A stretch of 64,000 nt of DNA from positions 29,081,966-29,145,965 of the forward strand of contig JACGWO010000001.1 in the NCBI GenBank assembly GCA_034509735.1, given 5' to 3'. Positions within the stretch are counted from its first letter, which is position 1, and every line of letters starts with the position of its first letter. The stretch comes from Sesamum alatum (taxonomy: Eukaryota; Streptophyta; Magnoliopsida; Lamiales; Pedaliaceae). Of the stretch, positions 1-10,600 are shown in pieces. Under the pieces are notes generated by a model that made no database searches, had not been told where the DNA came from, and saw only the letters and a list, made by a program, of their open reading frames with translations. The translations under genes were made by a program, and so were the position numbers.

Positions 1-1916
1 ATGGTAGAAAAATGAAAAGTGGATCATGTTTATTGAAAAAGTGAAAAACATATGACCATGAAACTTGATAGTAAAGACCATTTCGTCCCTATGTATTGAA
101 AATCTACTATTTTGCTAAATATTTTAGAAATCTAATTATCTTTTTCTAAAAGTAAATATCAATTAGTATATTTCATATTTATTTATTATCAACAAATAAT
201 TGGGATTTATATTATTAGAATATTGGATACTAATAAAACAACTTAATGTTTAATATATAATATTTTCACTATGTAATATAATTGTTTATTGAAAGTAAAC
301 TCGCATAATTTTCAAAATATATATATATATATATTATTCTTTAATTAATCATAACTTATTATATTTTTGTAGTATAGGAATAATATTAGATAATGTAGTA
401 AATTAACATAAAAAAGAAATGAACATATTAAATATGTGAAAGGGTAAATTTAAATAGTGTTAAATCATGCAAATTATATGAAAACTCCAATATCAATATA
501 GATGTGCAAATTCTGAAGAACAAATTAATAATGGTGAACATTAACGAAGATTCTTATAATGAAGGTAAAGTAGTACAGAGTGAAGTTGAACTTATTTATA
601 AAAAAGTCAAAAGCGACTTAACAATTTCAGAAGCAGATGTTGATATTTCAAACACAATATTTTTCTTTTTAAATCAAAAATTGAAAAGCGTTTTCCAAAA
701 CTCTGCGAAACACTCCAGAAATTTTTGGAACAAATTTCTTGAACTAAGTACAAAATCATGGAATTGAAGTTAAAATAGATCAAGCATATACATAGCAACG
801 TTAATTTTCAGTATGGTGGAGAAGATGATAAATCCAAAACACGGTTGAATAGGGAAAAATCGTATTGGAGGGTGAACACATACTATACTAATATATATAT
901 AAAAAAAATTCCTCTATACTCATAAATTCGGTTGATGACGTCGCTACATCAATTTTTAAATATAATAATTATACTCTTAATTAGATAATTCTAAAAATTA
1001 ATTGTAATTATTACTTTTTTTCAAAAGTGACTCCACGTTATTTTGAAACAACTAAACCAATTCTTTTGTTGTGTCGATAATACCTTAAGTTGATTTTCTT
1101 TCTTTCTTTTTTTTTTGTTTAAAATGTGATTTGTTGATTTATTTATTTTATTTTTATTTATTATATATTTTAAAATATAAAAAAATATTTATTACATGCA
1201 CACAAAAATAAAGTACCCGAACAACTAATATATACATGTGGCAACAGCTAATATCGCACTTTCGGTTGATTCCTTACGTTCTGGTAGAGAATGGTAGTGG
1301 TTGGTAAATGAACTGATGGAACAACCACTATTTTACCTTTGCTTGCTGTCGGTGCCCAATTCAATTTCACTTCTCAAAACAGCATCTACATTTTGTCCCA
1401 CATTGCATCATTCAATCCGTGATTATATATTCTGACTTTTGTTGAGACTTGAGACATTACGTCTAAATTCTGATAATAATAATTGTATTTATAAAGTAAT
1501 TACAACGAGCTCTCCTAAAATTTGGCATAATTATAACTATTTATTTGTTGTTTGTGAAATTATTAATACTCCATGATTTTAACGTTCATCCAACAACTAA
1601 CTCATTTCATTAGTTTCATTTGGTTTCTATCCATTTTGGTGATGAACTGACAAAGTGTTCTTGTGGGTTATGAAATAGTTTTAATTACTTTTTAAATTTT
1701 TTTTAATTGTTTCTATGGATTGGAAGGGCAAGAAGGATATTTCACCTCATTATTTTTCTTTCAATTTTTTTAAATTTTAAAAAAATAGCAAGGGCAAAGT
1801 TGAGATTTTCATGTCTTCGTCCAAGGATTACATAACCTGATATTGATAATTTTTCAAATAACGATGAGATATTTTTAATTATGTCAAACTTTAGGAAAAT
1901 TCAATATAATTTACAA
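1..1916. other. Gene-free AT-rich DNA
   Basis: No coding region or TE end that I can recognise. The stretch is strongly AT-rich, with a short (AT)n run near 318-333 and many poly-A/poly-T tracts. The 1210-1420 part is less AT-rich and could be an eroded unique sequence, but it shows no reading frame. The short frame at 504-767 has no recognisable motif and is not called. Confidence 0.5.
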
Positions 1917-1927
1917 TGTATTTAATT

Positions 1928-2163
1928 GGGAAAAATGCAAGCAACCTTCCTGTGGTATTATAAATGAGCAAATTACCCCTCTATGAAAATAAAATAGCAA
2001 TTTACCTTCCCTTATTTTTTAAAATGGAGCAATTTACCTTCCTGGACAAGGAGGTAAATTGCTCCATTTTTAAAGAATATATGGAGGTAAATTGCTATTA
2101 TTTTTTATAGGGGAAGTAATTTGTTCATTTACAATATCACAAAGAATTAAATTGTATTAAACC
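1928..2163. mobile_element. Foldback MITE, Mutator-like, 236 bp
   Basis: Two arms of about 110 bp form an inverted repeat. The centre is very clean: GGAGCAATTTACCTTCC faces GGAGGTAAATTGCTCC across a 7-bp spacer near 2046. The arms carry the 'GCAATTTACC ... TGTGATAT' motif also seen in the terminal repeats of MULE-1 at 6414 and 12317. The element is flanked by a perfect 11-bp direct repeat TGTATTTAATT (1917-1927 and 2164-2174), in the 8-11 bp range expected for Mutator-type insertion. It has no coding capacity and would depend on a transposase in trans. Confidence 0.8.
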
Positions 2164-2433
2164 TGTATTTAATTTTAATTTCACTACTAAATATATTTAG
2201 CTCCTGTTTTGCCCTTGAACAATCAAAATATATATTTCGAGTGCAAACATAATTTTTTGTGTTGTTTGCACACTCTCTAATAGATTTTTTTTTGGATTAA
2301 AAGCTAGAGTTTATAGCTTTAACTCCACTTCAATGAAATACATCTTTCCTTAAAAAAACGGAAAAGAAAAAAAAATAGCTCTTAACTCCACTTCGATTAT
2401 TTTTTAGATTACGACTATTAAATAATTTTTCTT

Positions 2434-2700
2434 AAGGCTAAAATGCATAAAACTTCTCTGTGTTTTGAAAAGTCGCCTAAAAATTCCTCTGTGTTTTTTA
2501 AATAGGCAAAAACATCCCATGTGTTTTATAAAAGTCAGCAAAAAACACCCATTTCGTTATGAATTAACGGAGGGTGTACTGCATGCGCGTGTTGTGCGTG
2601 TGGGGCTGTTTTCTAGCCTTTTTTTGTGCAATTTTGACAAAAATACCCTAATGGGGCCTATATATTTGACTAAGTGCATCTTTGACTTGTTTTAAGTGTA
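2434..2700. repeat. Solo terminal-repeat fragment of the MULE-1 family
   Basis: The sequence has the same alternation of short blocks (AAAATGCATAAAAC, CTCTGTGTTTT, GGCAAAAAC, CCCATGTGTTTT, then a CGTTA...TTAACGG block) as the left terminal repeat of MULE-1 at 6414-6660. No matching right-hand copy is found nearby, so it is probably a relic end of another family member. The flanks at 2175-2433 and 2701-3151 are AT-rich and hold nothing else recognisable. Confidence 0.5.
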
Positions 2701-3151
2701 TTTCCTTTATATTTTGTATGCATGTAAAAAATTAAAATATTTTTTAAATAAATTTACTTAAAAATACAAAAAAAGTATATAAATATTTTGAAATTTTATA
2801 ATTTAAATTGAAATATAAAAATTAAAATTATAATACAAAAATTAATATAATAAATTTATTTTTTAAATTTAAATATCTTAATGAATATAAGTGTTAATAA
2901 ATATCTAAATCTAATATAAATGTTAATAATTCAACAACTTTAATAATATGGTTACTTTGGAAATTTAGTTGCAATCTGTATCAGCATAATTAATTATAAA
3001 ATTATGAGTCCAAATATTTTAATCACTTTTTTTATTTTTTATTTTTTACCTTAGGGAAAACTGGACCTTAGTTCGAAAAGTTGCCGGATATAGGGATCCG
3101 GAGACTTTCATGCTTTAATACTATTACATATGCAAACAATAGTGCTATGCG

Positions 3152-3161
3152 TATGAATTAA
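3152..3161. repeat. Left target-site duplication of MULE-1 (displaced)
   Basis: TATGAATTAA here equals the 10 bp right after MULE-1 at 12318-12327. It lies 3.25 kb left of the element because a Harbinger MITE inserted at its last three bases (TAA), duplicating them at 6411-6413. Confidence 0.85.
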
Positions 3162-3228
3162 GGGCATGATTGGTATATAAGAATGGAATTGAGTGGGAAT
3201 GGAATGAAATTGGAAATGAAATGAAATT

Positions 3229-3245
3229 AGGAATGAAATGATTTT
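3229..3245. repeat. LINE target-site duplication, left copy
   Basis: The 17-bp AGGAATGAAATGATTTT is repeated exactly at 5697-5713, directly after an A-rich tail. The length and position fit target-primed reverse transcription. The first A may belong to the tail. Confidence 0.9.
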
Positions 3246-3437
3246 ACAAGCTTTTCCCATTGAAAAAAAAACTGCTCCTTGAAATTGCTCCCTAGCGGAA
3301 ACTAATCTGCGCCAGCATTAGCTCCTCCGCCATCGTCTCCGACTACGACTGTCGGCGATGTCACCGCCTCCACATCTTCTCACCAGCCACTGAAGCTCCG
3401 GCCGCCATGCCCCCGCACGCTCCTCCGCACCATCAGT

Positions 3438-4872
3438 GTGTGTTTTTGTACACACCTAGCGTCGATCTCCGCCGCCAGCCTCCGTCTCCGACAACCATCA
3501 CCACCACCACTCTCCCCACCCGCTGGCGACCCTTCGTCTGAAAACCCACCCCCATCTGCGCCGCCACACGCGCCTGCACGCACTGACATCGTTAGTGCGT
3601 GCGATTCTCCGATGCCGTCGCTGGCGTCTTCTCCGACGACGCTGCTGATGGCCTCCTCCTCAACCGCTGGTACATCTTCCGATGTCGGCCGTCCCGACCA
3701 GCAACAGAACATCTCCCCCGATACAACTACAGTGACACCAGAAACTATAAAATGCGCAAAATCGGCGGACGCCCCCCCCCCCCGACACCAGCTGCTCCTC
3801 CAGTGAAAAAAAGCTATTCCAATGTTGTTCAACACAACTCAACAACCAACTTTCAATTTGATCCGAATCGTGCGGCAAAGAAGACATTTCGCAAAGATGA
3901 ATGTGGAGCAATGGGTAAGGTCTCCTCTTTCAAAGGAGACCCAGGTATTACCTTCTCTAACTCTGAAATTGCTACACTTGCTGAACGTTTTAAATATGCT
4001 CTTGTTGGAAAATTTTTGCATGGATTGCCGAACCTTACTTTCTTGAAAAATCGTATTGTGAAATTGGATTGTGTGGGTCTGTGTCTGTTGGTGCTATCAA
4101 TGTTAAACATGTTCTCATTCACCTATCACATGAAGAAGATTACTCACGTTTATGGCTTAGGGTAGAATGGACATTTGACACTTTTCATATGCGTGTTTTT
4201 AAGTGGACACCGACCTTTAATCCCCACATTGAATCATCCATTGCTCCAGTTTGGATTAAATTTCCTGAATTGCCTTGTCATTTATTTGAGAAAAGAGCAC
4301 TCTTTAGCATTGCTAAGCTAATTGGAAAACCACTGCGTATGGACGAACCTACTGCTAATTTAACTAGACCTAGCTTAGTTCGTGTATGTGTTGAATTGGA
4401 TTTAACTACTCCTAAAACTCAATTTGTCTTTCTTAAATTTGAAGACATCACCATTACGCAACCTGTCATATATGAAAACTGCCCCTTGTATTGTGCCTTG
4501 TGTAAACATGTTGGACATGAACAAAATATGTGCTCCTTAAAGCCTAAGAACAACAATCTTAATATAACACAAGCCGCCCATTTGAATAATGCTACTAGGC
4601 AATCAAACCATGGAAAAGGCAAAGAAAAAAAACTCATTTTTAAAGAAGTGGAACTCAATGATCCTATATCTGTTGTTAACCATGATGACGCACTTGCTCG
4701 TGGCTTAACTGTAGCTAAGAATGTACAGGAACAAAATATTGGCAACAAAGATAAGGAGCTTGCTAGCATGGATAACAACCGACCAGAACAAAATTTGACT
4801 GAGGGTAATATCACGATGGAGAAACAACAGGAAACTGAAACTCATGACCAGATCACAAAAGGCCACACATAG
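3438..4872 (+). pseudogene. LINE ORF1 (DUF4283-like plus zinc knuckle), frameshifted
   Basis: Likely the nucleic-acid-binding ORF1 protein of a plant L1-type LINE. The N-terminal part (from ATG 3438) is Pro/Ser/Ala-rich. The frame shifts at a run of 12 C (3772-3783) and continues as a DUF4283-like region (residues ALVGKFLHGLP..., 3980-4065). It shifts again near 4065 and continues as GSVSVGAINVKHVLIHLS and MRVFKWTPTF, a typical DUF4283 stretch. A CX2CX4HX4C knuckle (CALCKHVGHEQNMC) lies near 4496-4537. A lysine/Gln-rich tail ends at TAG 4870-4872. Total length is about 470 residues, normal for plant LINE ORF1. Two frameshifts make this copy non-coding as read, though one is at a long homopolymer and might be a sequencing artefact. 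Confidence 0.8.
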
Positions 4873-4925
4873 ACTGAGGAAGAAAGGCAAAATCTCAGCA
4901 TGTGGCTTGCTTCTACTCTGTTAAT

Positions 4926-5320
4926 GCACCTTGCCGCTGCATGTGGTATTATGACTATATTGGCCTTCTTCTTGTGGATATATGCTGTTACGTGCTACAT
5001 TCTCGTTGATATTTACCTTTGTTGCACCTTACCGGTGCTTGTGGTATCATGAATATATTGGCCTTGCTCTTGTGCATATATGTTGTTACGTGCTATATTC
5101 GCGTTGATACTTGCTTTTGCCACACCTTGCCGGTACTTGTGGTATCATGAGTATATTGGCCTTACTTGTGAATTTTGTTGTTCATGTGCTACAATTCCAT
5201 TGATTTTACTCTGTTTTTTGCTGCACCTAGCCGGTGCTTGTGGTACCATGGATATTTTGATCTTGATCTTGTGCATATATGCTGTTCACGTGTACACGTG
5301 CATTGATGGTCTTTTGTACA
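4926..5320 (+). repeat. Four tandem copies of a ~98-101 bp unit in the LINE 3' region
   Basis: Copies start at 4926, 5024, 5122 and 5223. Each begins with a CACCTTGCCGGTGCTTGTGG-like block followed by a TATTGGCCTT...CATATATGCTGTT...GTGCTA pattern. Divergence grows toward the fourth copy. No ORF is maintained through it. Confidence 0.8.
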
Positions 5321-5441
5321 ACCCTATGTTGCATATTTTTTTGTTCATATCTTCAGTGACTTGGCACATTCATTTTGGCATATGAAGCTTCAACTTCGTT
5401 ATAATGTCACTGACTTTTGTCTTAGGGATACAACTTTTTGT

Positions 5442-5570
5442 TGTAAGGCAGTGGTACTCCTTGTTTATGCTTTCTACTTTTTATATTGTGAAGGAGTAGT
5501 ACTTCTTATTTATGCTTTCACTCTATTATACTGTAAGGGAGTAGTATTCCTCATTTACTGTTTTTTAGAT
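5442..5570 (+). repeat. Three tandem copies of a 45-bp unit in the LINE 3' region
   Basis: Copies start at 5442, 5487 and 5532. The shared core is TGTAAGGGAGTAGTA followed by CTCCTTGTTTATGCTTT or close variants. Confidence 0.8.
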
Positions 5571-5658
5571 TTTACTAGGGAGGTAGCTCTCCCCGCTGTA
5601 TACCCCTTTTTTTCACTAATTTAATATAGAAGGGATGGGGACCCTGAAAAGATTCCCA

Positions 5659-5672
5659 CCACCTTCGGGTGG
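5659..5672 (+). other. 3'-terminal hairpin of the LINE with TTCG loop
   Basis: CCACC-TTCG-GGTGG is a perfect 5-bp stem closed by a TTCG tetraloop, sitting 8 bp before the A-rich tail. Stable hairpins just upstream of the tail are known in several LINE clades as the RNA signal recognised by the reverse transcriptase. That role is inferred here. Confidence 0.6.
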
Positions 5673-6826
5673 CTTTCTTTAAAAAGAAAAAAAAAAAGGA
5701 ATGAAATGATTTTTGTATGTCATTCCTATGTTTGGTATACCAAAGGAATGAAAACGGGAATTGAATCAAAACTTTCCAAATTACTCAATTATATATTTTC
5801 TAAATAATGAAACTTAAAAAATTAAAATAAAAAACAACTAAGCTACATCTCATTAATGACATAAGAAATATTATTTTGAAATGTTAAATTAATTATATGT
5901 TTTAATATATATTGTTGGACGTATTTATATATTTAAATTCTTTTGATAAATACTTATTATTTGATAAATGCTCATACTTATATTAATATTTGGTAAAATG
6001 CGTATAAAAATGTTAATAAGTTTATATTAAATTTAATAAAATATTTAAGAATTTTTTTTATATTATATATATATATATTATATTTTGGTAACACATATTT
6101 AAATATTTTATATTGATATTTATTTTATTTAATGTATTCAAAATAATGTATAATTTTGTATTATAAATCTTGCAATTATAATTTTATTAAAAGTTATTTT
6201 AGCAATATATTAAAAAAAATCTATTTTCAATGTATTGGGAATAGCAAAAAACCATAGGTAAGTGGAGGAATTCCTAATCCCATACTTATGAAAATGGGCA
6301 TTCCCAAAGGAATGGTTATTGCTATTCCTATGTTATGCCAAACATGTGTTTGGAATAAAATTAGTAATGTTCATTCCATTCCTAATTCATTCCCCATACC
6401 AATCATACCCTAAGGGATAAATGCAATTTACCCCTTATGATATAAGAAATGAGGGCTAAAATCCAATTTACCCCCCTGTGTTTTGTTTAGATAGCTAAAA
6501 ACCCCCTCGTGATTTGATAATCGGCTAAAAACCCCTTTGTGTTTTCTTAAACTCAACAAAAAACTCCCATTCCGTTAGCTAAAAACCCCCTCGTTTTCAG
6601 CTGTGTTGGTGCCTATTTTGGGCCTATTTGGACTTTAATACCCTTATGCTATCTATATAAGAGACTAAGGCCTTGTTTGCTTGTTTTGTGTGGTATTTTT
6701 TGCATTTCCCCCCTACAAAACAGGTATGATTGTGTTTTTTTTTCTTTCATTTTTCTGCTTTTAATTATATTTACTTTAATTTGTTGAAATTATTTTTTCT
6801 TTTTTTGGGGAATATTTGAGTATAGA

Positions 6827-7227
6827 ATGAAGTATTCTGGATCCACTTCGAAAAGAGAAGAAATTATGGATTTGAGGTATAAAAATCCAAAGTGCTTCTG
6901 TTAAAGAGATGCAGCCATTAGAGTTGTTGGTCCAACAAAAGAAATGGAAGAAAAATTATTCTGTAACTGCAAAAATGGACAATGCAATTCTTTTTGTTGG
7001 TTTGAACCAATTAGTGTATCCCGTAGAGATTCACAAAGTGTCGACATGTCAGAAATGGAAGAAGAGGTGGAATCAAAATTAAGAGCTACAGAAGATCGAT
7101 TTTCTAAACTACTATCTGTTCCGAAGACCTAACTGCCAAAGTGAAGCAGTTGGATACCCATCAGAAAATGTTGAAGGCATTAGTTTTAGGTATTTTACTT
7201 TGCATCGTTCTTGTACTTTTTAAATGA
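6827..7227 (+). pseudogene. GRF-type zinc finger / coiled-coil / membrane-anchor protein
   Basis: Resembles the small plant family of GRF zinc-finger proteins (At4g04775-like), whose function is unclear. From ATG 6827 the frame runs through a CFC motif, an in-frame TAA (6902-6904), then KLFCNCKNGQCNSFCWFEP with the paired cysteines and the aromatic 'CWF' end of a GRF finger. An acidic coiled-coil stretch follows (MEEEVESKLRATEDRF). A one-base shift near 7125 separates it from the end KALVLGILLCIVLVLF, a C-terminal membrane segment, stopping at TGA 7225-7227. About 130 residues fits the family. The gene lies inside MULE-1, so it is probably transposon cargo. The stop and shift make it a pseudogene as read. 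Confidence 0.7.
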
Positions 7228-7650
7228 GTTTGTTAATGTAATGTTAAGCGAATGTATTAATGTAATGCTTCCATTTAAATACACTAAAATTGAACATAAA
7301 CAAAGTATAACCAAAAATAAACATTCTGTATTTTCATTAAATTGAACACCTTGTTTTCAATTTCATCCGAAACATCAAAAACCACATGTTTGTCAATTAA
7401 GACAAATATACATCCAAAAACACCCTATTTTCCACTTTCATTCTGAACGTGAAAACCACCCTTTTGTCAATTAAGACAAATACACATTCAAAAACACCAG
7501 TGTTTGAACGAACAAGACAAATTAACACAATCAAGACAAAATATGCCAGACTTCATCTTCATACATTTCCTTATGGATTTGAACTCCGAGAAGTGGCTTC
7601 CTCTTTTTGGCTGGTCTGTTTTGGCCTATATGAGTTGGCCACACCCTTAA

Positions 7651-10600
7651 TCAATGAAGACAATGAAGTGTTGTTCTCTTGAAGGCAGTTGGCTGACTTA
7701 GAGTTGGGGCTTGTTTCCTGTTAATGAACTTACTTGATGTTGAAATTGGATTTTGTTGCTTTCTGGGGGCTTTAGGCAAGGGTGGCTGCAGTTACAATAA
7801 TCATGTTAGTGCATAGACATTGATACATTGAATAAAATATTTTAAACAATTACAACATTACCTGTCTTAGACCTTGTTTTGGCACATGCTGTTGAGTAGG
7901 CAAGACTGCAGGAGAAACCTGAAACAATAAATGAACATGTTAGGAGAAAAACTTTGTGAAATAATAAATTCCACATTGATATTGACCTGATGTGATGGTG
8001 GATGCAAATTACTGCTTGTAGATGTAGCCTGTACTGAGGCTGGCCTACTCTGTTCAGGCATCTACAAACAAATTGAGAAAATTAGGTAAATATAGAAGTT
8101 GGACTTTCTTTAAACATTTCTATACTTGACTACCTTAAAGGGATTCCGTGCAACTGTTGGAGCAGAAAAATATGGTATAGGTTGTTGGACTTGGGGCTTT
8201 GGAACTTGTTCATGTTGTGGCACTTGGGGCTCTTGAACTTGTTCATGTTGTTCCTCTTGGGAGGGTTGTGAAAAAGCTAGAGGCACCTGTAGTTTAAGAT
8301 ATATGGTCAGAAGCAGACAATAAAGTACACATAAAGTATTAATATAGATAATTTACCTCTGAAGCAACATTTTCAGTCTCATCAAAAGGTGTTTGTTTTG
8401 GGGCACTGGACCTCTGTCTGCTACCTCTTGAGCCTGATGCAACATGTGAGGTTCTGGACCTCTGTCTACTCCCTGTTGAGCCTGATGCAACATGTGAGGC
8501 ACTGGACCTCTGTCTGGTCTGATTTAGATTCTGTAATGAATTAATTAAAATGAGAATTTCATGAAAATGTGTAATCCAGCTATGCAATATATCACATAAC
8601 AGTACACTTACTTGTGTGAACTTGGAATTAGGATGAGGGGGGTTGGTGCAACTCCTTTTATTGTGGCCTCTACTAAAGCAAATTGCACATGTATGGGTGA
8701 GACCCTTTCTTGATACTGTGCCACCATCCCTCACATCATTTGCATCCTTCATTCTTGATTTTTTTGGCCTTCCCACTTTGATCACTACATCAGGGGGGCA
8801 ACCCTTCCCATTTTTGAATCTTCATAGTCATGCACTCCTGGAACTAGGTTCACCATGTGGCTGTAAACCTTCAAATATGTGGCCTTCCTGAAGTAGTCAT
8901 CAATGTAAAACTCCATATCCAATCTGTGGTAATTAATTAAAGCCATGGCATGACAGCATGGATACCCAACAAGCTGAAACATACCACAACTACAAAACCT
9001 TTCCTGGAGATAAACTATGTGGTTTTGCATGAAATGCACTACCTCATATTTATCTTGCCCAGCCCAGGAAGGGAAACAATTTCTACCTTCAAACCTTTGA
9101 TGTTCAGTCTTCTTAATTATGTTAGGGCAAACTACCCCTTTCCATTTTTTTCCATCCCTTCCCTCTTTACCTGAATTCTTGCCATGAATTTCTTCCTTAT
9201 CCATTCAAACATTTCTATTACAGGTAACTCTCTTGTTTCAAGGAGAATATGGTTGAATGATTCATTCATATTATTCACCAACACATCAGATTTTGTCCTT
9301 GTTGGGAAGAAACACCTTGCCCAATGGGTTGAAGGAATCTCAGCCAACCACTCATAAGGAGTTTGTTCAGCACCCCTTTTTGGATGTATTTTTTCAATTT
9401 CCTTCATTATTTTTAAGTGCTGATTCACACTGTATGTTGAGGCAGCTTTCCAGAACAGTTTCTTCAGTTCTTGCCCCTTAAATTTACCCTTCATATTATT
9501 GTATATATGCCTTAAGCAAAACCTGTGTTCTGCCCCAGGTGCTAATTCAGCCACAGCCTCCAACAACCCTTTCTGCCTATCTGAAATGAATGCCCAATTC
9601 CTCTCTTCTTGTGAATCTATATCTCTAAGCAAAAGGCTCAAGTACCACTCCCAACTATCATACTTTTCCACCTCCACATATGCTACAGCAATGGGATATA
9701 TATTATCATTTGGATCCCTCCCAACTGCAGCTAACAATTGACCTCTGTATAGCCCCTTCAAAAAACACCCATCCAACCCAATAATTGGTCTGCAACCCTC
9801 AACAAAATCATCCCTCATCCCCTTCAGAAAAAAATACATTCTTTGAAACACTAGAGGATTCAATTTTTTATTCAGTTTCATGATTAAGGAGCTTCCAGGG
9901 TTATGCTTCACTACTGTGTGATAGTAGTCATATAATCTGCCATATTGTTCTTTAACATCCCCTTTTATCAGTTCAAGGGCATGTTTTTTAGCCATGTACA
10001 CCTTATATGTGCTCACCTCAATCTGCAATTCCCTTTTGATTTTGTTCTTTAATGATTGAAGGGATTTATTCGGATTATCTCTTACAAAAGATTCAATTCT
10101 TCTACCAATGTACTTGAAATTTGCCTGTCTGTTCACCACTTTATGAGCACAAGTGTGACTCCCCTTTACGGACTTTATTTGGAATGTTGGAGACTTCATT
10201 ACAGAAGAAGCACGAAGCTTCCAATTGCACTCATTCTTACAAGTTGCAATGATTATGTGTTTCTCATTTTTCAAAAACTTCAAGTCCCAACCTCTTCTAA
10301 CAGCCCAATCCCTCAGTACTTCCCTACATTTCACTCTTGTCTCAAATTTCATTCCTACAGCCAAATCTACTTCACCCATGTCCATCTTCTCATCCCATTC
10401 TGGATACCCTTCCCCCTCATCATCAGAACCTCTGACTGATCTTAATTCTTCCTCTTCACATTCACTAAACCACTGTTCAGCCCCCCTACTACTTCCTTCA
10501 CCCCTAGAATTTTGTTCTTGTTCCTTTCTTTTTTTTCCTCTTATCTCTCATTAGAGCCCTAAGTGTTTTAAGAATTGTCTTGTGTAGTATTCAGGCCTAC

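Larger units (their letters stand above)
3246..5696 (+). mobile_element. ORF1-only LINE derivative
   Basis: A 2.45-kb non-LTR insertion bounded by a 17-bp TSD and ending in an A-rich tail (5681-5696). It has a GC-rich 5' region (about 3290-3440), a LINE ORF1 with a DUF4283-like domain and a zinc knuckle, then a 3' part made of tandem repeats and a small hairpin. There is no endonuclease or reverse transcriptase reading frame anywhere between ORF1 and the tail. The presence of the 5' end with an intact TSD argues against ordinary 5' truncation and for an internally deleted, non-autonomous copy. It could still be a decayed LINE that lost ORF2 after insertion. Confidence 0.8.
3162..6410. mobile_element. 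PIF/Harbinger-type MITE (interrupted by a LINE)
   Basis: The left end GGGCATGATTGGTAT and the right end ATACCAATCATACCC are inverted copies with one mismatch (C/T at position 4). The flanks are TAA on both sides (3159-3161 and 6411-6413), the 3-bp TWA duplication typical of PIF/Harbinger. Removing the LINE insertion (3246-5713, one TSD copy included) leaves a MITE of about 780 bp (3162-3245 plus 5714-6410). Its inner part is AT-rich and has no transposase. Sub-terminal GGAATG repeats occur at both ends. Confidence 0.85.

Noticed and set aside
504..767. 87-residue frame
   Set aside because: No domain, no codon bias, no start or splice context; it lies in AT-rich DNA and may be chance or an eroded TE piece.
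2434..3151. A complete MULE starting at 2434
   Set aside because: No inverted right end was found before 3152, and the 6414 end is already paired with 12317 by its TSD.
3380..3835. 151-residue frame on the minus strand
   Set aside because: It is the antisense shadow of the GC-rich LINE 5' region and ORF1 N-terminus.
5080..5624. Hydrophobic frames that look like membrane proteins
   Set aside because: They run through the tandem repeats of the LINE 3' region and change frame between copies, so the hydrophobicity is a base-composition effect.
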